This document shows, one piece after another, positions 1 through 5,074 of a stretch of DNA of 11,519 bases. The stretch lies in the NCBI GenBank assembly GCA_031427625.1, contig JANPNV010000053.1, positions 1-11,519 of the forward strand. The letters run 5' to 3'. The DNA is from JADKIH01 sp031427625. GTDB taxonomy: Bacteria; Bacteroidota; Bacteroidia; AKYH767-A; 2013-40CM-41-45. The notes below the pieces were generated by a model that ran no database searches, was not told the DNA's origin, and saw nothing but the letters and a program-made list of their open reading frames with translations. The position numbers and the translations under genes were made by a program. Positions within the stretch are counted from its first letter, which is position 1, and each line of letters opens with the position of its first letter.

Positions 1-1
1 C

Positions 2-136
2 GACGCGCAGGCGCTGGATCTCGCTATCCAGTCATACCGGCAACGGGAGCGCCGTTTTGGCCGAACCAGCGAACAGCTCCAAATATTATCATCCACCGAA
101 AGAGCAAGAAGAATTGTGGCCGATCAATCAGCATAA
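2..136 (+). CDS. uppS: Isoprenyl transferase (undecaprenyl diphosphate synthase), C-terminal end only
   Basis: This is the last 44 codons of a gene that enters from the left edge, ending at the TAA at 134-136. UppS condenses farnesyl-PP with isopentenyl-PP to make the C55 carrier lipid for peptidoglycan and O-antigen synthesis. The visible tail contains YRQRERRFGRTSEQ, which matches the conserved end of UppS, where an RERRFG segment completes the active site of the dimer partner. The catalytic Asp and substrate-binding motifs lie outside the window. The gene is followed after 50 bp by cdsA in the same direction, the usual proteobacterial order frr-uppS-cdsA-dxr. Composition and residue preference look proteobacterial (beta or gamma), unlike the Bacteroidota genes after position ~655. 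The family call rests on a short tail plus the cdsA neighbour. Confidence 0.8.
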   Translation, partial: DAQALDLAIQSYRQRERRFGRTSEQLQILSSTERARRIVADQSA

Positions 137-186
137 CTCCCGCACACTTCCAGCCAGTGAAGTTTTTCGTTTGATCTCCGCCACTC

Positions 187-705
187 ATGCTTAAAACCCG
201 CATCCTCACCGCCGTTATCGCATTACTCCTGTTTCTGGCAGCGCTATTTTATTTGTCACCAATTTTCTGGATGATGTTGCTGCTTACCTTGGTGGTGATG
301 GGTTCATTGGAATGGAGCAAACTGGCAAAATTCTCCGTTGCCCACTCGACCGTGTATCTGACAGTCACCGCCTTACTGAGTGGAGAGTTGCTGTACGTGC
401 TGAGCAGAGCAGTTCTGGTCGATCCTTACACTACTGCATTCCTGTGGCTCTACGTTGCATCACTGGCGTTCTGGACTCTGGCTGCGCCAGTTCTTCTGAA
501 ATCGAACTATCCGATCAAAAGTCCAACTCTTCTGACTTTGATAGGCTGGTTGCTGTTTTTACCGACTTGTCTTGCCCTGTATCAGTTGCATACCATTAGT
601 CCATTGCTTTTACTGGGTTTCATGGCAGCCATCTGGATTTCCGATACTGCAGCAAAAAAGTATTTACCATACAATTCCTGGAATTCAGCACCACGAACAC
701 GATAG
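187..705 (+). CDS. cdsA: Phosphatidate cytidylyltransferase, N-terminal half, broken by a chimeric junction
   Basis: CdsA makes CDP-diacylglycerol from CTP and phosphatidic acid in the inner membrane, feeding phospholipid synthesis. The ATG at 187 is followed by MLKTRILTAV, the normal start of proteobacterial CdsA, and then hydrophobic helices at roughly residues 8-45, 55-80, 90-105 and 115-150. A WISDTAA segment at about residues 150-156 corresponds to the family's W-x-x-D-T-A-A-Y-x-x-G. The expected Tyr is replaced by KKYLPYN, and the frame runs to a stop at 703-705. Only ~156 of the usual ~270 residues are genuine. The C-terminal signature with the SxxKR and HGGxxDR elements is absent. The last 17 codons are the antisense of the neighbouring dehydrogenase gene. 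It sits 50 bp after uppS, probably in one operon. The true homology ends near position 654; 655-705 is not cdsA. Confidence 0.85.
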   Translation: MLKTRILTAVIALLLFLAALFYLSPIFWMMLLLTLVVMGSLEWSKLAKFSVAHSTVYLTVTALLSGELLYVLSRAVLVDPYTTAFLWLYVASLAFWTLAAPVLLKSNYPIKSPTLLTLIGWLLFLPTCLALYQLHTISPLLLLGFMAAIWISDTAAKKYLPYNSWNSAPRTR

Positions 706-1613
706 CCGCCGGTAATACTGCAATATCCACCCGTATGATTGTATTGAAAAATAGGAGGAGCAGTTTGAGAATATGCAGGACATCCACCAGACAGATCATA
801 ATTACTACTTGCCTCATAACAACGCCATCCGTAATTAAAACCTGCACCTGTACCTGCGCGTTGAAGATCCACTTCTTCGATAAGATTTTGACCAACATCA
901 CCGATCCATAGATCACCATTTAACCGGTCAAAACTAAAACGCCATGGATTTCGAATACCATATGCCCAGATTTCACCTCGACCTAGTGTTGAATCCAAGG
1001 CATAAGGATTTGAAGGAGGAATTCGGTAAGTAGGGACCGCCGGATCAACATCAATACGAAGAATTTTTCCGAGCAATGAATCTTTGTTCTGTGCTCTGTT
1101 TCCGGGATCACCGCCTGAACCGCCATCACCCATACCAATATATAAATATCCGTCAGGACCAAATGCTACATGTCCACCTTTGTGATTTGTATATGGCTGA
1201 TAGATGGATAAAAGAATTTCTTCGCTTGCAGGATCCGCAGAATCAGGAGTAGCAGAGTCAACATGAAAACGGGATATGTGAGTATGTCCATCCGTATTTG
1301 AAACATAGTCTACATAAAAATATCCGCTGGTAAGAAAATCAGGAGGAAATGCAAGGCCCAATAGACCTTGTTCGCCGCTGTTCCTAACACGATTTGTGAT
1401 GTTCAGAAATTGTTTGTTTGGATTTACACCATTGATATCTGCGATCTGTATCGTTCCACGCTGCTCAACTATAAACAATCGTTCATCGCCACAATTCTTT
1501 ATATCGACAGGAGTACTAAAACCAGTGGCAAACTGAACAAGAGATATCTGTGCATCAGAATAACTGAATGTGCTCAGCTGAATAATAAAAACAAGGAATA
1601 ATTTCTTATACAT
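582..1613 (-). CDS. Secreted PQQ-dependent sugar dehydrogenase (GSDH family), C-terminus lost at the junction
   Basis: This belongs to the soluble glucose/aldose sugar dehydrogenase family (six-bladed propeller, YliI/GdhB-like), which oxidises aldoses with PQQ outside the cytoplasm. I chose the ATG at 1613 because MYKKLFLVFIIQLSTFSYSDAQ is a signal peptide; the longer frame from a TTG at 1673 adds only a poor leader. Numbered from there, the core shows NHKGGH around residues 143-148 (probable catalytic His144), FGPDGYLYIGMGDGGSGGDP at 151-170, LLGKILRIDV at 180-189, RNPWRFSFD at 221-229 and GKYFFA at 316-321. Homology stops at about residue 321 (position ~651). The remaining ~22 codons to the stop at 582 are antisense cdsA. 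Family members run somewhat longer, and Bacteroidota versions often add a T9SS tail, which cannot be judged here. A promoter-like -33/-7 pair lies at 1642-1674, and no Shine-Dalgarno is visible. Confidence 0.88.
   Translation of the reverse strand: MYKKLFLVFIIQLSTFSYSDAQISLVQFATGFSTPVDIKNCGDERLFIVEQRGTIQIADINGVNPNKQFLNITNRVRNSGEQGLLGLAFPPDFLTSGYFYVDYVSNTDGHTHISRFHVDSATPDSADPASEEILLSIYQPYTNHKGGHVAFGPDGYLYIGMGDGGSGGDPGNRAQNKDSLLGKILRIDVDPAVPTYRIPPSNPYALDSTLGRGEIWAYGIRNPWRFSFDRLNGDLWIGDVGQNLIEEVDLQRAGTGAGFNYGWRCYEASSNYDLSGGCPAYSQTAPPIFQYNHTGGYCSITGGYRVRGAEFQELYGKYFFAAVSEIQMAAMKPSKSNGLMVCN
645..660. other. Chimeric junction between proteobacterial and Bacteroidota DNA
   Basis: Reading rightwards, CdsA homology (I-S-D-T-A-A) holds through about position 654. 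Reading leftwards on the other strand, the sugar dehydrogenase homology (G-K-Y-F-F-A) holds down to about position 651, where the family expects Asp next and finds Ala. The two genes are in opposite orientation and both are cut in the middle of conserved cores. Only about 4 bp (AGCA, 651-654) could belong to both. No insertion sequence, target duplication, integrase or attachment-like repeat is visible. An inverted join at microhomology is typical of metagenome misassembly or multiple-displacement-amplification chimeras. The nature of the event is inferred; the double truncation is seen directly. Confidence 0.8.
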
Positions 1614-1641
1614 ATTAGTTGGTGTGCTTTTTTGCAGCCAA

Positions 1642-1674
1642 CAAAAATATAAAGAATAGTATACCAATAACAAA
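1642..1674 (-). promoter_or_regulatory. Bacteroidota-type promoter for the sugar dehydrogenase gene
   Basis: On the minus strand, TATTTTTG (1649 to 1642) fits the Bacteroidota -7 consensus TAnnTTTG. TTTG (1674 to 1671) lies 21 nt upstream, within the 17-23 nt reported for the -33 element. The -7 box ends 28 nt before the ATG at 1613, leaving a short leader. The -33 TTTG is formed by the end of the T-tract of the neighbouring terminator, so the two elements overlap. The match is to a short AT-rich consensus, so a chance hit is possible. Confidence 0.45.
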
Positions 1675-1696
1675 AAAGGCCGGGAGTTCCGGCCTT
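1672..1696 (-). terminator. Rho-independent terminator downstream of the small membrane protein gene
   Basis: A perfect 8-bp stem, AAGGCCGG (1676-1683) and CCGGCCTT (1689-1696), encloses a 5-nt loop. Read on the minus strand, the stem is followed directly by a T-run and then GTTATT. It lies 20 bp beyond the stop codon of the 52-codon minus-strand ORF at 1717-1875. That is the placement expected of its terminator, and it is the best support that this ORF is transcribed. Confidence 0.75.
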
Positions 1697-1716
1697 AATA
1701 ATTTAAATCAGTTTTC

Positions 1717-1875
1717 TTAGAATATTATTTTGGCGACGAATACTGATATTGCAGTTATTAAGACTGCATCTACGAACAATAACAAATACAATGAATAAGG
1801 AATATGGGTCTTTTTTGTAAAAACCGTTTCTTCCTCTTCCATATGGTTATAACTTACTACAGGTTCGTTTTTCAT
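1717..1875 (-). CDS. Small single-pass membrane protein, 52 residues, unknown function
   Basis: I do not recognise a family. The ORF starts at ATG 1875 (MKNEPVVSYN) and ends at TAA 1719-1717. It has a polar N-terminal half with an acidic run, HMEEEET (residues 11-17), then a basic TKKTH (20-24). One hydrophobic helix spans about residues 28-50 (YSLYLLLFVDAVLITAISVF), followed by KIIF at the end. The predicted topology is N-terminus in the cytoplasm with a C-terminal anchor, which is inference. It is followed by a strong terminator at 1672-1696 and preceded by an A-rich leader without Shine-Dalgarno, as usual in Bacteroidota. A stop-free frame that combines a charged head with a clean transmembrane tail, bounded by a terminator, is unlikely to be chance. 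It is short enough to be missed by gene callers. It could be a regulatory subunit of a membrane complex, but nothing nearby identifies a partner. Confidence 0.55.
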   Translation of the reverse strand: MKNEPVVSYNHMEEEETVFTKKTHIPYSLYLLLFVDAVLITAISVFVAKIIF

Positions 1876-1906
1876 GACGATTGATTTTTCTCATATTTAC
1901 GTCGTC

Positions 1907-1993
1907 TTAAGGCCTAATAAATTCATATTTGATTTCAAATCCCTCAGATGTAAGAATTAAATATCCTTTTGCAGGAATTATTGAATTTTCAGC
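1907..1993 (-). pseudogene. Possible remnant of a protein C-terminus (28 codons, no start)
   Basis: On the minus strand a 28-codon open frame reads IIPAKGYLILTSEGFEIKYE and ends FIRP, with its TAA at 1909-1907. It is preceded at once by an in-frame stop (1996-1994) and has no start codon. The pattern Pro-x-x-Gly-Tyr-hydrophobic, then a short turn, then Lys-Tyr-x-Phe-Ile resembles the last strands of T9SS sorting tails or similar beta-sandwich ends. It could be a decayed gene end or chance. The rest of 1876-2098 holds no other coding signal, only A+T-rich spacer and the upstream region of the CtlX-like gene. Confidence 0.2.
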
Positions 1994-2054
1994 TTAAAAG
2001 TCGCATTAGCCATAGTAAACTATTACAAAAAAAGCGTAAGATTTGATGTTTTGT

Positions 2055-2090
2055 AATCCGATAATTAATTTTTTAGGTTAAAATCCGATA
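2055..2090 (+). repeat. Two direct copies of AATCCGATA upstream of the CtlX-like gene
   Basis: The 9-mer AATCCGATA occurs at 2055-2063 and at 2082-2090, 27 bp apart start to start. Both copies are followed by a TTA-containing stretch, and the second ends 8 bp before the ATG at 2099. The position could suit an operator or a UTR element, but no regulator is known and the region is A+T-rich. The function is speculative. Confidence 0.25.
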
Positions 2091-2098
2091 TTACCCCT

Positions 2099-2989
2099 AT
2101 GTTTCTTTCCGATAAAGTATTAATGATAGAACCCCGCGGTCTGACTTTTAACAGCCAAACCAGCCAGGATAACTTTTTTCAATCACCCGGTTCCATTAAA
2201 GCACCGGTAGAATCGGCCATGAGAGAGTTCCATGAGATGAAGAAAAAACTGATGAAAGCCGGTATTACGGTTATTGTCATAAGTCCGGACGACGAACTGC
2301 TCACTCCCGACAGTGTATTTCCCAACAATTGGTTTTCGACCACTCCTGAAGGGGAACTTATTTTATACCCGATGATGGCCACAAACAGAAGGCAGGAAAG
2401 AAGAATGGATATTATCAGCCGGTTGAAAAAAAATTACAGCAAAGTAATTGACCTGTCATCCATGGAAGAGCGTCAGATCTACCTCGAAGGAACAGGAAGT
2501 CTTATACTTGATCATGAAAATAAGATTGCATATGCTTCGATTTCGAATCGTACAAATGAAGAGGCATTGCAGGAATGGAATAAGAACAAAGGATATGAAC
2601 TAATAACCTTCACTTCACACGATCAGAATAATAAAGTCATCTACCATACAAATGTGATGATGGCACTTGGCGATGGTTTTGCCATAGCCTGTCTGGATTC
2701 CATTCACGATGAGAAAAAAAGAAAACTGGTAAAATCAAAACTGGAAGAAAAAAATGAATTGTTGACGATCAGCATTTCGCAGATGCATTCATTCTGCGGC
2801 AATTGTCTTGAATTAAAAAACAGCAACGGCGAGAAATTTCTCATTATGTCGACACAGGCATACAATGCTTTCACCGAACAACAAAAAAGCCGGTTAATAA
2901 TACATACTACGATTATTCATAGCAACCTTTCCACCATCGAAACCATCGGCGGCGGAAGCGCAAGGTGTATGATGGCGGAACTTTTTTAA
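2099..2989 (+). CDS. ctlX: CtlX-like citrulline/arginine hydrolase, amidinotransferase (deiminase) fold
   Basis: The 296 residues match the amidinotransferase/dimethylarginine dimethylaminohydrolase-like family named for Francisella CtlX, a cytoplasmic enzyme tied to citrulline use. The fold is a five-bladed alpha/beta propeller with a Cys-His-acid catalytic centre. Visible motifs are ILMIEPRG-like strand 1 (VLMIEPRG, 7-14), DSVFPNNWFS (71-80, substrate-binding Asp/Asn), EGTGSLILD (130-138), YHTNVMM (182-188, catalytic His183) and GGGSARCMMAE (284-294, nucleophile Cys290). Length and order are normal for the family, so it should be active. The ATG at 2099 places the first beta-strand right after the start, as in homologues. 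No Shine-Dalgarno is seen. It stands alone: the heptamer array begins 5 bp after its stop, and no arginine or ornithine genes are adjacent. Exact substrate (citrulline, arginine or a methylated arginine) cannot be decided from sequence. Confidence 0.82.
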   Translation: MFLSDKVLMIEPRGLTFNSQTSQDNFFQSPGSIKAPVESAMREFHEMKKKLMKAGITVIVISPDDELLTPDSVFPNNWFSTTPEGELILYPMMATNRRQERRMDIISRLKKNYSKVIDLSSMEERQIYLEGTGSLILDHENKIAYASISNRTNEEALQEWNKNKGYELITFTSHDQNNKVIYHTNVMMALGDGFAIACLDSIHDEKKRKLVKSKLEEKNELLTISISQMHSFCGNCLELKNSNGEKFLIMSTQAYNAFTEQQKSRLIIHTTIIHSNLSTIETIGGGSARCMMAELF

Positions 2990-2993
2990 GGAA

Positions 2994-3301
2994 GAATCAA
3001 GAATCAAGAGCCAAGAATCAAGAACCAAGAATCAATAGCCAAGAATCAAGAACCAAGAATCAAGAACCAAGAATCAAGAATCAAGAACCAAGAATCAAGA
3101 ATCAAGAACCAAGAACAAAGAACAAAGAACAAAGAACAAAGAACCAAGAACAAAGAACAAAGAACAAAGAGCCAAGAGCCAAGAACAAAGAGCCAAGAAT
3201 CAAGAATCAAGAACCAAGAATCAAGAACCATGAACCATGAACCATGAACCATGATAAAAGAATCAAGAGCCAAGAACCAAGAGCCAAGAATCAAGACAAA
3301 A
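2994..3301. repeat. Heptanucleotide tandem array, 44 units in perfect register
   Basis: Consensus GAAYCAA is repeated 44 times over 308 bp, with substitutions but no insertion or deletion. Unit types are gaatcaa, gaaccaa, gaacaaa, gagccaa and gaaccat, with single tagccaa and gataaaa units and a terminal gacaaaa. Variants cluster: gaacaaa fills units 18-21 and 23-25, and gaaccat fills units 34-37, pointing to local unit duplication. The strand is purine/A-rich on + and T-rich on -. Because three units are 21 bp, both strands stay open and give artificial 7-residue repeats; these are not genes. The array starts 5 bp after the ctlX-like stop. Similar 7-bp arrays occur between genes in other Bacteroidota (general knowledge, not checked). 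Slipped-strand expansion is the likely origin; a function is not established. Confidence 0.93.
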
Positions 3302-3318
3302 GTAGAAAGACGTGAACG

Positions 3319-3423
3319 ATGCTAAAATTTCTACTATTTGGTGCAATGGTAGCCCTGTTCGGGCATGTGGCTTTTTTGATTACCTTTAAACACCCTACTA
3401 TCATAAACATAAAACATGAATAG
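3319..3423 (+). CDS. Possible 34-residue membrane peptide overlapping the next gene
   Basis: ATG at 3319 opens MLKFLLFGAMVALFGHVAF, a hydrophobic segment of about 20 residues, followed by a short polar tail (KHPTIINIKHE) and TAG at 3421-3423. The stop overlaps the start of the downstream cytochrome/monooxygenase gene by 8 bp (ATGAATAG at 3416-3423), an arrangement compatible with translational coupling. A purine-rich AGAAAGA lies about 9-15 nt upstream. It may be a real small membrane protein, a leader peptide or a chance ORF in an A+T-rich spacer. I recognise no family. Confidence 0.25.
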   Translation: MLKFLLFGAMVALFGHVAFLITFKHPTIINIKHE

Positions 3424-4981
3424 AATAATACTTCTTGCAATCGGGATGTTAACATTTTCCGCGTCTCATTCACAGGTTACCTGGTCTGGACAAGTTGCTT
3501 CTATACTCTATAAAAATTGCAGCAGTTGCCACAATGTACATGGCATTGCACCATTCGAATTAATGAGCTTTTCTGATGCTGTTTTGAATGGCGCGGATAT
3601 CAAGGATCAGGTCATTGCCGGCATCATGCCTCCATGGCCTCCAAATCCGGCATATAATCATCTCGCACATGAAAGAATTCTTACTCAGCAACAGATAAAT
3701 GATATTACATCATGGGTTGATAATGGTATGCCTCGCGGTGATTCTACACTTGAACCTCCTGCACCAATAATTAATACAAGTGCAGAAATTACCAATCCTG
3801 ATATGATCATTCAGGCGCCTATTTACTCTGTTAACACTTCTTCTGATCTTTACAGGTGTTTTGTTATCCCAACAAATCTTCTTACCAGTAATTATATTAC
3901 ATCACTCGAAGCTATTCCGGGCGACAGAAGTATTGTTCACCACATTTTAATTTATTCTGACACCTCTTCCATCCCAGCGAATCTCGATGCTGCAGATCCA
4001 AGTCCAGGCTATACAAATTTCGGTGGTACAGGATCAACCTCATCTAAATTGATTGGCGCATGGGTACCCGGACAAAGTGTTTATTATGCTCCGGCCGGAA
4101 TGGGAATACGCCTGCCTCCAAATACAAACATCATTTTACAAATCCATTATCCCGGAGGAACAATCGGCAAAACTGACAGCACCAAGCTCTTATTGAAGAC
4201 GACAACGATTCCTCAGCGGGAAATTTTTATTGAATCACCACTCAATCATTATCAGTTAGATCAGGGCTTGTTACTTGTTCCGGCAAATACACAGCGAACA
4301 TTTACCGCTCACTATCAAATTCCCGCACCACTCGATCTTTCCATTATGAGTGTTGGCCCGCATATGCATCTCGTTGGTAAGAGTATTTCTACCTGGGGAA
4401 TTACACCATCTGGCGATACCATTCCATTCGTAGACATTCCAAACTGGGATTTTCAATGGCAGGGTAATTATGCTTTTCAAAGGATAATCCGCTTACCAGT
4501 TGGAACTATGATTTACAGTACAGCTTTATATGATAACACAGCAGCAAATCCAAACAATCCGAACAGTCCACCGCAGCTCGTCCACCTCGGCGAATCAACT
4601 ACGGATGAAATGATGCTTATCTATTTCTCATACACCTATTATCTGCCCGGTGATGAAAATATAATTGTTGACTCGACTTTAATTACTACCGGTGTTACCG
4701 AAATGCATAGTTCATTAATAGCCACACCTCAGCTGTATGACCCAACTCCTAACCCTTCAAGTACAAATATTCTTTTTCAATATTTCCTTCCTCAACCCAG
4801 TCAAGTAAAAATTACAGTGATCGACATCCAGGGGAAAATTGTAAGAGAGGAAAACAGCAATGCACATGTTTCCGGATTGTATACTTCTGAAATGAACATC
4901 GCTGAACTTCCGTCAGGAATTTATTTTCTGACATTGAATGCAGATGGTGTGATAAGAAGTAAAAAGATTATCAAGAACTAA
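3416..4981 (+). CDS. Secreted cytochrome c / PHM-like copper monooxygenase fusion with T9SS sorting tail
   Basis: This is a three-part exported protein of 521 residues. Residues 1-19 form a signal peptide ending SASHSQ. Residues ~22-110 form a small cytochrome c-like domain with one haem motif, CSSCH (35-39), and MPPWPP (71-76), whose Met71 is the likely sixth haem ligand. Residues ~125-425 resemble the peptidylglycine alpha-hydroxylating/dopamine beta-monooxygenase core. All six copper ligands have counterparts: HH at 175-176 and His244 in IHYPGG for CuH, His316 and His318 in GPHMHL plus Met399 in TTDEMM for CuM. Residues ~442-521 are a T9SS type A tail (DPTPNPS, then ELPSGIYFLTL and a terminal KKIIKN), so the protein should be exported through the Sec and T9SS routes to the surface. 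Known relatives are called ascorbate-dependent monooxygenases. The attached haem suggests an alternative electron path to copper, which is inference. Substrate is unknown. It converges with icmF across 93 bp with no clear terminator. Confidence 0.85.
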   Translation: MNRIILLAIGMLTFSASHSQVTWSGQVASILYKNCSSCHNVHGIAPFELMSFSDAVLNGADIKDQVIAGIMPPWPPNPAYNHLAHERILTQQQINDITSWVDNGMPRGDSTLEPPAPIINTSAEITNPDMIIQAPIYSVNTSSDLYRCFVIPTNLLTSNYITSLEAIPGDRSIVHHILIYSDTSSIPANLDAADPSPGYTNFGGTGSTSSKLIGAWVPGQSVYYAPAGMGIRLPPNTNIILQIHYPGGTIGKTDSTKLLLKTTTIPQREIFIESPLNHYQLDQGLLLVPANTQRTFTAHYQIPAPLDLSIMSVGPHMHLVGKSISTWGITPSGDTIPFVDIPNWDFQWQGNYAFQRIIRLPVGTMIYSTALYDNTAANPNNPNSPPQLVHLGESTTDEMMLIYFSYTYYLPGDENIIVDSTLITTGVTEMHSSLIATPQLYDPTPNPSSTNILFQYFLPQPSQVKITVIDIQGKIVREENSNAHVSGLYTSEMNIAELPSGIYFLTLNADGVIRSKKIIKN

Positions 4982-5074
4982 GAAAAGGATAGCTGATTTA
5001 ACAGCCACTTTTGGCAGCCGCACATTCAAAATTGCGACTACTGGTTGATTTGTAAATAAGAGTTACAAAGGCAA

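Noticed and set aside
312..599. 95-residue + frame inside cdsA
   Set aside because: Out-of-frame shadow of cdsA, whose own frame has clear family and membrane-helix signal.
1..654. Horizontal transfer of proteobacterial uppS-cdsA into a Bacteroidota genome
   Set aside because: Both flanking genes are truncated at the joint and no mobile element is present; a chimeric contig explains the data more simply.
1614..1673. TTG start at 1673 for the sugar dehydrogenase
   Set aside because: It overlaps the terminator T-tract and promoter-like boxes; ATG 1613 gives a clean signal peptide.
2965..3294. Long open frames on both strands through the heptamer array, encoding 7-residue repeats
   Set aside because: Three 7-bp units make 21 bp, so the array is stop-free by composition. 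The + frame starts inside the CtlX-like gene and the - frame has no upstream signal, so both are artefacts of the repeat.
2994..3301. CRISPR array
   Set aside because: The units are 7 bp and contiguous, with no spacers of uniform length and no cas genes nearby.
4982..5074. Terminator between the convergent cytochrome/copper gene and icmF
   Set aside because: Only a 4-bp GCTG/CAGC stem with no T-run is visible, which is too weak to call.
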